Part shown: piece by piece, positions 10,061-18,900 of the stretch
How the letters are laid out: each line of letters begins with the position of its first letter
Position numbering within the stretch: the stretch's first letter is position 1
Assembly (NCBI RefSeq): GCF_026248685.1
Contig: NZ_CP111040.1
Coordinates: 186,001 to 250,000, forward strand
DNA: 64,000 bases
DNA from: Haladaptatus caseinilyticus
GTDB lineage: Archaea > Halobacteriota > Halobacteria > Halobacteriales > Haladaptataceae
Direction of reading: 5' to 3'
Translations under genes and position numbers: made by a program
The notes under the pieces: generated by a model
Told to the model about the DNA's origin: nothing
The model's input: only the letters and a program-made list of their open reading frames with translations
Databases searched by the model: none

Positions 10061-11009
10061 GGTCTGTTCTCTCAGCATTCTCTATTCGCCAATGAAATCA
10101 TAAAATGTGAATTGATCAAATGGCTTCTATCGCAATCTTGATCACGACCTACGAACTCACGGATTGTCCATTCGAATTAGTATAATAATCCATAGAATAT
10201 GGTCACAGATACTGTGACTTAGCGTACATGAAAACATTGAATTGTAGGTTACTAGGCTCTCTGTCTAGCGTTGAAAGAAAAACGACTAAGCTATCTAGTG
10301 ATACTAAAATACAATTTCGAAGAGATATCAGGCTGAACGTGAAAGAAGTCAGGCAGTAAATAACAATTATTTAGTAACGATATTTTGTAGATGTCGGGTA
10401 GAAATTCCCTCAGCCCTATTGGATCATACGCCCGACTCTCATGGGGAACACGTCTCAGGACATGGCCATCCCCATGAGATCAAATCGCAATATGTAGTCT
10501 GAGAGTAGTAATTGAGGTCAGACACGAGACCCAACAAGGATCAATTCTGGATGTCGGTGTGTTTGATCCTACAATAGTTTCACAAACAGATTTTGACTCC
10601 TTTAGAATAGAGTAAGTCGGTTAGTCGTCTCGAGTTTGGTTCACTCCTTATGCAAATCAAATATCCGCTGTGGACTATTTGGGGTAGTTCTGAATATTGT
10701 CGATTATGTCTAATTCGCTAGTGGCAACGTATGTTGATAACGTGGTCACTCGGGTCTGACTGTATTAACCCCATCATTGGTTTGATAGGTCACGCTATTC
10801 GATTCGGAGTCACGAACAGAAGTCGTTCGTTGATATCCAACTCTTTGGTGGGATTACATCGTTATAATAACGGGGGACACGCCTGTGTATTCCCTGCACT
10901 ATTGCAGAAACACCGCAGAAACAACCGCACTTGCTAGTAGTTGAGGGTTGCGTACAGTGGCTACGTCGGTGGAAGTTGTGTTCGTGTGGCTGGTGTAGTA
11001 GAATACAAA
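10061..11009. other. Long noncoding stretch with one hairpin
   Basis: About 950 bases with no convincing gene. Short frames here (for example 10731-10937) lack family resemblance and have poor codon structure. The only structured element I see is the inverted repeat at 10437-10479, listed separately. Confidence 0.5.
10437..10479. repeat. 11-bp perfect inverted repeat
   Basis: TCTCATGGGGA (10437-10447) and its exact reverse complement TCCCCATGAGA (10469-10479) are separated by 21 bases that include the palindrome ATGGCCAT. It sits alone in a noncoding stretch, so it could be a relic of an insertion-sequence end, a regulator site or a small RNA stem. Confidence 0.45.
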
Positions 11010-11026
11010 GGGGTTCGGCGAACCCC
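11010..11026 (-). terminator. Hairpin terminator candidate after the three-gene cassette
   Basis: GGGGTTC-GGC-GAACCCC forms a perfect 7-bp stem with a 3-base loop, 20 bases past the stop of the minus-strand coiled-coil gene. On that strand it is followed by TTTG. The position suits transcript end formation or 3' stabilisation. Confidence 0.5.
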
Positions 11027-11045
11027 CTGTATTATACGATCGTAA

Positions 11046-11846
11046 TCAGCCCTCCCGGTGAGCACGAACCCATCCACGTAGGTCGGGATGGTTCCACTCA
11101 ACGCGAATACGCTTTCCTTCGACTTTCGTGGTAGCGTCCACGTCCGAATTGGCGAGATGGCCATCGACATACTGGACTCCGGGTACCCGATCGCTCATCT
11201 CTTCCATCACGCGATAGCCATCGGTCATATAGGCACACCCATAATGGGTTGCAACCTCGCGATAGTTCAGATAGACAATTTGAGTGTTGGTTTCGCGAGC
11301 TTTCTCCTCTGCCCGTCCAAGAACGTGGAGGTATTTTTCGTGGATGCTCGTGTTTGCTGGTCGTTTGGTTGTGAAGTCGAGCAGACTGGCGTTGTCGGTT
11401 GATCGTTCAATTGTATCGTGCAGTTCTTTCCCGACGGTGGCCGCTTCGGCCACGATGTTCGGTGAGGTGGCATCGACGCTACTGCCGTCATCACTCGTAT
11501 AATCGCGTACGTCGTTGATGATTCGCGAGACTGATGCACGAATGCGTTGGTTCTGTTCGCGTTCTCTATTGAGTTCAGTCTGGAAGTCAGTGGTCACGGT
11601 TTCGAGGTCATCGATGCATGATTCGAGGGCGGCGGTTCGGTCGCGTTCGGTTGCAAGGTTTGCTTCAAGGGTCTCCATTTGATCGGTGGTGGTCGCGAGT
11701 TCGGTTCTGAGCGCTTCGCAGTCGTGCTCTAAGTTGCGGATGCGTTGGTCTTTGGCTGCTAATTCGGATTCAAGCTTGTCGACACGCTCAGTAAGGGCGC
11801 TCAGTTGATCGACCAAGGTAGCATTGGAGATAGTTGACTGGCTCAT
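11046..11846 (-). CDS. Coiled-coil protein of unknown function, third gene of a GC-richer cassette
   Basis: 266 aa. Residues 10-110 are a continuous heptad-rich coiled coil (LVDQLSALTERVDKLESEL and onward) followed by a globular C-terminal domain of about 130 aa containing YLNYREVATHYGCAYMTDGY and RIRVEWNHPDLRGW. I do not recognise a named family. It overlaps the 78-aa gene by ATGA, so the three genes form a translationally coupled operon. Base composition is visibly richer in GC than the flanking AT-rich spacers, which suggests acquisition from a plasmid or virus (inference). A coiled coil in front of a small domain is common in plasmid-borne DNA-binding or partition accessory proteins, but nothing here proves that. 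Confidence 0.75.
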   Translation of the reverse strand: MSQSTISNATLVDQLSALTERVDKLESELAAKDQRIRNLEHDCEALRTELATTTDQMETLEANLATERDRTAALESCIDDLETVTTDFQTELNREREQNQRIRASVSRIINDVRDYTSDDGSSVDATSPNIVAEAATVGKELHDTIERSTDNASLLDFTTKRPANTSIHEKYLHVLGRAEEKARETNTQIVYLNYREVATHYGCAYMTDGYRVMEEMSDRVPGVQYVDGHLANSDVDATTKVEGKRIRVEWNHPDLRGWVRAHREG

Positions 11847-12079
11847 CGATTGATCACCTCTTCAGGAGACACCGTGGTGGGACGGTGAAGGACGGTGTCC
11901 TGGTATCCACTTTCGACGATGGTGATCTCGCTGGCAGCAAAGTAGAACTGACACGGGTCGAAGAATGAGAACAAGCCGTTAGTGACGCGGGTGGTTTGCC
12001 ACGTGGCATCTGGATTCTGTGCTCTGGCCAAGTAAGTTGGAAGCGATACCTGGGTGGGTGAGTCGTGGGCGGCGCTCAT
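11843..12079 (-). CDS. Small hypothetical protein, second gene of the cassette
   Basis: 78 aa, no membrane segment or known motif. It is linked to both neighbours by 4-base ATGA overlaps (12076-12079 upstream, 11843-11846 downstream), which is strong evidence that it is translated. The middle has an aromatic stretch (LFSFFDPCQFYFAASE). The C-terminal half (TVVS-type loop, PTTVSPEEVINR) is unremarkable. Function unknown. Confidence 0.65.
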   Translation of the reverse strand: MSAAHDSPTQVSLPTYLARAQNPDATWQTTRVTNGLFSFFDPCQFYFAASEITIVESGYQDTVLHRPTTVSPEEVINR

Positions 12080-12480
12080 TCGTCACACCCCCGTTGTGTG
12101 TCAGTGAGGTCGGCTGGCAGATGGCCAGTGTGTTCATCGGTGGGGTGGGTATTGTCGGGTCGCGTGACGGTTTCGATAGAGGCGTGCGTGCGCACCCAGG
12201 CGTACTTGCCGTTAGGTGTGAGTTCGTAGCGATCAAGCTGGTGCTGTGTGTGGTCGTACGCCTCATAGTAGGTGTAAGTGAGTCGGTACAGGTCGTTGCT
12301 GGGGGTGGCGAACAACAACGTATGGGAGCCGGGCTCCGGCCCACGGTGAGTCAGTATCGGATCGACGTGCTCGTGGTCGTAGATGACGCCTGTAAGCGTG
12401 CGCTTGGTGGTTGTGACCTGGATGGGATCAGTGCGTGTGAGTAAGAGGATAGTCTCTGTGCGAAGACTGGGATCGGTCAT
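12076..12480 (-). CDS. Hypothetical protein, first gene of the cassette; has a broken paralogue at 20.1-20.5 kb
   Basis: 134 aa. Recognisable blocks are DPIQVTTTKRTLTGVIYDHE, HRGPEPGSHTLLFAT and YTYYEA, then YAWVRTHASIE near the end. The same blocks in the same order occur in the frameshifted copy at 20101-20507, so this is a real and once-duplicated family. No named domain is recognised. The first block resembles a small beta-barrel, and the frame is free of membrane segments. It heads the operon, divergent from the phiH1-like repressor at 12808, so repression by that protein is a reasonable inference. Confidence 0.7.
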   Translation of the reverse strand: MTDPSLRTETILLLTRTDPIQVTTTKRTLTGVIYDHEHVDPILTHRGPEPGSHTLLFATPSNDLYRLTYTYYEAYDHTQHQLDRYELTPNGKYAWVRTHASIETVTRPDNTHPTDEHTGHLPADLTDTQRGCDE

Positions 12481-12555
12481 TAGGCATCACCTCTCAACTG
12501 GTGTGCAAAGCGTGGTGGCGTGTGCAGGTTAATTGGTGGGTGCTGCAGCTCTCGG

Positions 12556-12575
12556 ACGGGACACTTTTGTCCCGT
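12556..12575. promoter_or_regulatory. 8-bp palindrome upstream of the cassette
   Basis: ACGGGACA-CTTT-TGTCCCGT is a perfect 8-bp inverted repeat 76 bases upstream of the first cassette gene. A degraded version (CGGACGAGACATTACAGTCC) is found upstream of the pseudogene copy near 20550. The retained position suggests an operator or promoter-proximal element belonging to the cassette. Confidence 0.45.
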
Positions 12576-12715
12576 GTGCGTGTAGAGGTTCATGCGGTTG
12601 ACTCCAAACGACCGCATGACGGGCGCGTGGTGCAAGCACGTGTCCGTTCTGAGTTTTAGTTAAACAACCCGTCGTGCAGTCGTTACTCTTTGTATGATTC
12701 TGACTTCCAATAAAT

Positions 12716-12758
12716 GTTGTCACAATAGTGTGCCAATTTGTCCTAAATTTGTGACAAC
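12716..12758. promoter_or_regulatory. Operator-like 10-bp inverted repeat before the phiH1-like repressor
   Basis: GTTGTCACAA (12716-12725) and TTGTGACAAC (12749-12758) are exact inverted copies separated by 23 bases. They lie between the repressor and the divergent cassette. A TATA-like TTCTATAAAT follows directly at 12761-12770, so a protein bound here would block the rightward promoter. Autoregulation by the winged-helix protein is inferred. Confidence 0.55.
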
Positions 12759-12807
12759 TGTTCTATAAATCGACGGGTGTAATAATAAGGAGGATTGACG
12801 GAATCTC

Positions 12808-13086
12808 ATGAGAAACCGGGCATCATGGATGAATAAGGCAACCGACCCGGTCCTTGAGATACTTGCTGACACGGGCTACGCACTCCCATCAGGAGCAATC
12901 TATTACAACCTCTCACATAAGGAGCAAACAGATGTTTCTAGACGCACCGTACTGCGCGCGTTAGATCCATTGAAAGAGCATGGATTGGTGAGAATTGCTG
13001 ATCAGACAGAGACATATTACGAGATTACCGAGAAAGGACAAAGATATCTTAGCGGAAATCTAGATGCTGAAACATTGGAATCATAG
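12808..13086 (+). CDS. phiH1 repressor-like winged-helix transcriptional regulator
   Basis: 92 aa. The order WMNKATDPVLEILADTGYA (helix 1), a helix-turn-helix around SRRTVLRALDPLKEHGLVRI, and a wing ending in YYEITEKGQRYLSGNLD is that of the haloarchaeal phiH1-repressor / PhiH-like winged-helix family, at its normal length. A GGAGG ribosome-binding site lies about 12 bases upstream, with a TATA box and inverted repeat before it. It stands divergent from the GC-richer cassette, as a repressor of that cassette and itself would. A virus or plasmid origin of the pair is inferred, not shown. Confidence 0.8.
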   Translation: MRNRASWMNKATDPVLEILADTGYALPSGAIYYNLSHKEQTDVSRRTVLRALDPLKEHGLVRIADQTETYYEITEKGQRYLSGNLDAETLES

Positions 13087-13676
13087 CTATAATTCGATCT
13101 TAGGTTCTAATAACAGAGGTACATCGTAGGAGCAAGACTGGTTTGATGCGTCGCCTCACAATACTTTACATCACTAGCTCGATCCGCTTTGCAACTTTTT
13201 ACAATACCTGTTGAAAATTCTTACGTAACTCTGGGAATATCCAAAACAGTCTACGATATTTCGTGCTGGCGAGAGATAATAATCGCTCTCTTTGAAGATC
13301 TTGCTATAAATTTCAACAACGACATCAAGCACTCAACAAACCACTCAACCGTAACTCGTGATGGTTGGTTACTTGTGGCAGCGTTTTCGCCACCAGACCA
13401 CACTTTGTGGCCCGAGCTTTATTTTTCAATTTCACCCTCTCGTGCTAATCGCGCAAGTCGCCGACGGGAACATCAACTTAGAGAGCTGGTGATCTTCAGT
13501 ATCTGAACAGGGAGGTCACCAGCAGCCCCATGATGATTACCCAGTCACGGTCTATGCTTCTCAATCAAGAAATAGTCGTGAGTGGATTGTCACAGGCGTG
13601 TACTGCGCCAATAATTGCAAGTAGTAGAATTAGACGGATCCGAGGATTTTACTGATGAGTAGTCAAACTTGAATAG
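13087..13676. other. Noncoding spacer
   Basis: 590 bases without a convincing gene. A 105-codon plus-strand frame (13189-13506) has no family resemblance and an unlikely composition. GCTGGTGA (13485-13492) and TCACCAGC (13516-13523) form an 8-bp inverted repeat of unknown role. Confidence 0.45.
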
Positions 13677-14612
13677 ATGGAAGCTGACGAAATTCATCCG
13701 CAGGCAAAGAGCGTCCTCAAACGCCAACAGTATATTCCACTCCCTCACAGCGAGCGCGGCCTTCGTCTCTTCCGACTGTTTACCCACGTTACCGCCAGAA
13801 TACGGAATCGGAATCCACCAACAGTCGGAAAAATCGTCAACCGAACGATTCCCGGTTCTGACGAACCGCTTGAAGCAAAATTGTATCTCCCGGAAGGATC
13901 TGGACCTCACCCGACTATCGTGTTTTTTCACGGCGGTGGCTTTGTTTTCGGGGATTTAACGACATACGACGTCCTCTGTCGGCAGTTGACCCGTGCTAGT
14001 GGGTGTGCAGTATTATCAGTTGCATACCGTCTCGCCCCGGAACATCCGTTTCCAGCAGCCGTTGAAGACGCTTACGCAGCAGTACAATGGGTGGCTTCAA
14101 ACCCTTCTGCAATCGGGTCAACTGGAGACCTAGCAGTCGCCGGTGATAGTGCAGGCGGGAACGTAGCGGCTGTCACATCCCTAATGGCCGCGGAAAAGAA
14201 TGGCCCTGAAATCACACATCAAGCACTATTGTATCCGGCTGTTGGCAGCGAAGCTGGACAACCATCAGTTGAACATCATACTGGAACCGTTCTAGATGAG
14301 CGTGACCTCCAGTGGTTTCGAGACTGTTACTTTGACAGAGAGATCCATGAGCGGAATCCATACGCAGATCCGATGAATGCCTGTGATCTTTCCGGTGTGG
14401 CACCAGCAACGATTATCACTGCCGGGTTCGATCCGCTTCGAGACGGTGGCAAAGCATATGCGGAACGTCTCGATGACGACGGGGTATCGGTTCGATATAT
14501 CAACTACGAGGATATGATTCACGGATTTATGTCCTACCGAGAGATCGACCGGACACATGAAGCGATCACCACTGTGGGTAGTGATCTTGCGGATGCACTG
14601 ATTTCATGTTGA
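13677..14612 (+). CDS. Alpha/beta hydrolase, HSL-type esterase/lipase
   Basis: 311 aa, the normal length for the hormone-sensitive-lipase family of esterases (alpha/beta hydrolase fold 3). Family marks are the oxyanion motif HGGG at residues 85-88, the nucleophile elbow GDSAGG with Ser158, the Asp in AGFDPLRD (Asp252) and His282 in IHGFMSY, so the catalytic triad is complete. YRLAPEHPFPAA is also characteristic. There is no signal peptide, so it acts in the cytoplasm on short-chain carboxylic esters; the physiological substrate is unknown. It stands alone, with long noncoding spacers on both sides. Confidence 0.9.
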   Translation: MEADEIHPQAKSVLKRQQYIPLPHSERGLRLFRLFTHVTARIRNRNPPTVGKIVNRTIPGSDEPLEAKLYLPEGSGPHPTIVFFHGGGFVFGDLTTYDVLCRQLTRASGCAVLSVAYRLAPEHPFPAAVEDAYAAVQWVASNPSAIGSTGDLAVAGDSAGGNVAAVTSLMAAEKNGPEITHQALLYPAVGSEAGQPSVEHHTGTVLDERDLQWFRDCYFDREIHERNPYADPMNACDLSGVAPATIITAGFDPLRDGGKAYAERLDDDGVSVRYINYEDMIHGFMSYREIDRTHEAITTVGSDLADALISC

Positions 14613-15269
14613 CCTCAGTACCCTCTGGCATTGCTCGCTCAGTGGGTTGCGGATACGGTTTGTGCACTCTTTCTCACACTCCCCTCTTCTATCGAACTTT
14701 ATGCGCATTATCGCGTGAATCCTCAGCGAGAGTCATGCTGACAGGGGTGCTCGTCCACTTGCTTCCTACAAAGAAGGCTGCTAGTGTCCACTCATCAAAT
14801 CCAATAATGTAGATTACGTGCTCACCATAGTTTATGGGTTGGAAAAGACGCGAATGGATGCGCGCGTCTTTGGAATACAAAACGATTCCAAGTGGTAGTA
14901 AATCAACTACCCGTCTAAAAGTTTCGATTGAGAACGAGTATTTAATAGAACAATGAGAAATTTCAGAGAAGTTCAATAAACATCAATATTATGACGAATA
15001 GATGGGATACAATCTAAACTCGCCAAACTACTCCAACACGTTTGCTATCAAAACCAGATTTGTTGGTTTTCCCGTCCAAACTTGTATTCGACTCATCTCT
15101 CCTGGTTCATGGTAAAAATCCTCACAAACACAAAGGATTTATATTGGCCACAAGAACTTGAAAGTTGCAGGAAAGGTACGGAATCGAGAGATTACGATAA
15201 GCCTTAAACTGCGAACCTTTCCTGTCATGCTTTCATATACTACCAATAAAATGCAGTACTCTAGTTATT
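14613..15269. other. Noncoding spacer with hairpin and 3' flank of the collapsed PQQ copy
   Basis: About 650 bases. Short frames on both strands have no family resemblance. It contains the inverted repeat at 14844-14871 and, at its right end, sequence matching the 3' flank of the intact PQQ gene (TTTCCTGTCATG). Confidence 0.4.
14844..14871. repeat. 9-bp perfect inverted repeat
   Basis: AAAGACGCG (14844-14852) and CGCGTCTTT (14863-14871) are exact inverted copies around a 10-base spacer. It could be an RNA hairpin or the remnant of a mobile-element end; it is 230 bases past the hydrolase stop, rather far for a terminator. Confidence 0.4.
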
Positions 15270-15718
15270 TCACGTACTGTGAGCTGCAATAGTTCGTTCG
15301 CTATCCGGTAACGAGGCGCAGGAAGGTTTGATTGTCTCCACTGTTGCTCACCAGTTTTGGTATCATATGCGCCAATATAGCCCTCACTATCAGTGGGACC
15401 ATTATTCGTTGTAGCTGCAAGATAAACCATCTCATCCTTAATAATTGGTTCGACAGAATACATACTACCATCTAGATCCATTTTCCAGTTTGTTTTTGCA
15501 TAAGGAGTTGGATCAGTTGCAGTGATTGCACCAGTTCGTCGAAATTTTGATCGAGCAGTTGTCCACGGAGCAGGCTGACCAACGCTTGTATCATTGGTAT
15601 CCGCTTTTGCAGCGACAGTTGCAGCCTCTATGCTTGCTGTGCCCATTGTAATGCCTACTGTTTTGAGAAATGTTCTTCGGCTATTTCCACAACTGTCAGG
15701 ATGATCATCTTCTTGCAT
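15270..15718 (-). pseudogene. Collapsed copy of the Tat PQQ-propeller gene (internal deletion)
   Basis: The first ~130 codons match the intact gene at 1761-3152: Tat signal SRRTFLKTVGITMG, then TARSKFRRTGAITATDPTPY, YLAATTNNGPTDS and GAYDTKTGEQQWRQSN. Directly after SNLPAP the sequence jumps to the last codons of the family. In the shifted frame the DNA reads ASLPDSERTIAAHST-stop, corresponding to SLPDGERIIASQSK of the intact copy. About 310 codons, most of the propeller, are therefore deleted, and the junction is out of frame. The open frame instead runs on to 15233 with a meaningless tail. The ATG at 15718 (not 15733) aligns with the intact start and keeps the TATA distance. The remaining product would be a signal peptide plus roughly one blade, so it is nonfunctional. 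Confidence 0.85.
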
Positions 15719-15746
15719 CTGTCCATATATCAAAAAAATTATTATA

Positions 15747-15829
15747 ATATTTATCTAATGGTTCCTAGCTACATCTATATGGTAAAAACTAAATACTAAT
15801 TACAAACTTTATTACTAACGAAATATGAA
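15747..15829. promoter_or_regulatory. Conserved core of divergent promoter, copy C
   Basis: Second copy of the divergent spacer described at 3178-3260, with ATATTTATCTA, ATATGGTAAAA, ATACTAAT and TACTAACGAAA in the same order. It is retained even though the leftward gene has been destroyed, consistent with its still serving the rightward beta-helix gene. Confidence 0.6.
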
Positions 15830-15944
15830 CATCGGGAAAAAGTTTAGTCATGACAATTATGGGCTCCACCATCTTTCAAATATTTTACATATATATCAAC
15901 CTATAGATATAAAAAAAATTATTAACTATGCGGAGTGTCGGTAA

Positions 15945-18900
15945 ATGCCGACCTATAACATTATTGAAGAAGGAGCAGATAATAGTGGGAATTCAGCAAT
16001 TGATCCGGTTCTTAATGAAATCGTAGGTTCTGATACAACCATTATCTTCCCGTCTGGAACATATTTACTTAATGATCTTGTTGTCTATTCTGGTATTACT
16101 AATCTACATCTAATTGCACCAAATGGTGCGCGTCTGGTTCCGGGAACGTCCGGTGATAATGTCAGCTGGTTCGATGTCTACTCGAACGGATTCGTACTCG
16201 ATGGGTTCGAACTCGATATGCGGGATATTGAGGTCCCACCGTTTGTGCGAATGAATAACGAAGCGGGGGACTGGGAACTCAAGCGTCTGGTCACGCGTGG
16301 GAAAGTTCGAGCAGCCACCGACTCTAACATTGGTTCGGGCAGTTCAAGCGATGCTCGAACGTACTTTCGGTTGTCAGCAGCAGAGGGAACCCGAGGACTA
16401 TTACAAGACTGCTACTTCCACGAAGGGGCTTGCGAACCGACTGAAGCGAGTAATCGGCGGGCAATCCTGGTCGAATCAGGAAAGGGCGAACTCGTCTTTA
16501 ATCGCTGTTGGTTCGAATTGTGGGGTGAGAATACAATCTATGCGAAGAAACCGGAAGGCCCGCTGAACATCTACAACTGCTTCTGGCGCAACACACAGGT
16601 TGGGGTTCGCGTCGGAGGGAACTCCGAGGTTCGAAACTGTGTTTCCATTAAAGATGATGCTCATCCTGTTCAAGCTTGGTCCGGTGGCTCACTCCAACGC
16701 GGTGTGAGCGTTGAGGCTGTTGTTCCAGCAGATCCAGAAAACGGGATTAACAGCTATGATGGGACTGCTACTGTCGCTGATAGTGACTTCTATCATCGCT
16801 ATCCAGACTCAAGTTGTGGTGGGCCAATTACCGCATCGACACCATGTGAACGGATCAGTATCAACAACGTCCGTATTAGCTACAATTCTGAGAAATACCA
16901 TGACGCGATCTACACGCTCAACGGCCGAATGAACGACGGTGATCCGGCGAATCTCAAATATTTAGAGCTACAGAAGGCTAAGATTCACAATGATCACGAT
17001 AACCAATATGCTGTCTCGATTGGTCAAACACCAGATCAATGGGGGGATGTAGCTGGAGAATTAGGTGGCAGTGGGCCACAGACGGACTCCGCGTATATTC
17101 GAGATCAGATGACTACCAACGGCGATCCTACCTTGCCTGATACACGACCACCGCTCCCATCTGTGCCTCCGCTTGGAGAGGTACCACTACAATCCGCACA
17201 GCTCGTACGGATTGATAATAGCGGGAATAACGCTTCCTCGGCCTACCAGATTACTGGTGGAACATACGTGCTTCCGGCAGGTGATGACGGTGCAACGGTG
17301 GCAATGGATTGGGGTTCGAATAATGCGCCAGTGCGCCCGCCTGATTCAGAACAAGCGACTGGTTCAGTTCCACCAGGGGAGGTGTATGCCTTCTATGTGA
17401 CTGGGGGTATCGTCTCAACCAGTGCAAGTGGGGCTGCAACCTGGACGGTTGATGGAACGCCATATTCTCCGGGCAGCGTCCTTTCAACAAATACGCTGTC
17501 GTCTAACCAGACGAACCGAGATCAGTGGCACCAGGTTGAGGCAAGCGATCAATCGACGGGCGTTGTTGTAGGAAAACCGCTTTCGTATAATGGCAATCAA
17601 CCAGCACACGTTCGCCTTCGAAATTCCATAACCGGTGGCTTCGACTATAAACTCGAAGAATGGGAATATCTTGATGGGGGACACACTACTGAAACGTTCA
17701 ACACCCTTGCGGTACCACCTGCTGAATACAAATTACAACTGAGTAATGACTTACCCTACCTAGTGAAATCCGGGACAGTGTCTACTGACCATGAATTCAC
17801 AACTGTTTCACTTGGAGATTTCTTTGGGTCAGGGCAACCAGTTATCCTAGCACAATCACAGAGCTTCGAGGGGAGTGAGGCAATTGTCACACAAGTATCT
17901 GATGTTTCAAGTGACACATTTGATGTGAAAGTTCAGGAGGAAGGAGGCGAAGCTCATCGCGTAGAAACAATTGGGTATATTGCACTCCAGCCGGAGGTTG
18001 GTCATCTCGATGGAAGACCATTTGAAGTCCAGCGAACAGCCGAGATAGTTACTGACGAGTGGACTCGTATTGACTTCCAACAACAGTATAACAGACCTCA
18101 ATTTATCGCAGGTCTACAGACGTACCATGGACTGGATACAGCGGGCGTCCGTTACAGAAATCTCACGAGTTCAAGTGTCGAAGTAATGGTTGAAGAAGAA
18201 CAAAGTGATTCTTCTGAAACAAATCACGCGACAGAGGTAATTGGTTACGCTGTTTTCGGGGAGCCAGCAATCCTAACAAAAACAATTTCTAGTAATCAAC
18301 CTAGTAGCGATCACTGGCATGAAATCGATCTAGACGTACAGTCTCCACGCATTGTTATCGCAAAACCACTTTCAAATAATGATGGTCAACCATCTCACCT
18401 TCGGCTTCAGAATGTGACGAAGAACAGTTTCCAGTATAAGATAGAAGAGTGGAAATATCTTGATGGGGTACACATAGATGAGATATTTCATATGATGGCT
18501 GTGGAACCAACCGAACAGGAATTACTATTGGATGATGGTTCTACCTATCGTGCTGAGGCTGGAACTACATCGATTGCTGGTAGTTTTATTAATGTCTCTC
18601 TCGGGAGCTCCTTTGGCTCAGAACGACCAGTTGTTTTCACGCAGGTTCAAACATTCAATGGCCCACAACCGATTGTCACTCGGGTAAGAAATGTCTCAAA
18701 TGACTCGTTTGGAGTAGGACTGCAAGAAGAAGGCGAAGACGAGTGGCATACACAAGAAGAACTTGGATATATTACACTTGAACAAACGTCGGGTCAAATC
18801 AATGGTGCCTCATTTGAAGTTCAACGCACCGAAGAAACGGTTACTGACCAGTGGACTCATATCACCTTCAGTCAAGAATACGAATCACCACGATTTATTT

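Noticed and set aside
11088-12444. Several plus-strand frames of 70-140 codons
   Set aside because: They are antisense shadows of the GC-richer three-gene cassette, which is supported by ATGA overlaps and by a paralogue.
13189-13506. Plus-strand frame of 105 codons between the repressor and the hydrolase
   Set aside because: No recognisable motif, no ribosome-binding site, poor codon structure.
14689-14976. Minus-strand frame of 95 codons
   Set aside because: No family resemblance; it covers the inverted repeat at 14844-14871 and has atypical composition for a haloarchaeal protein.
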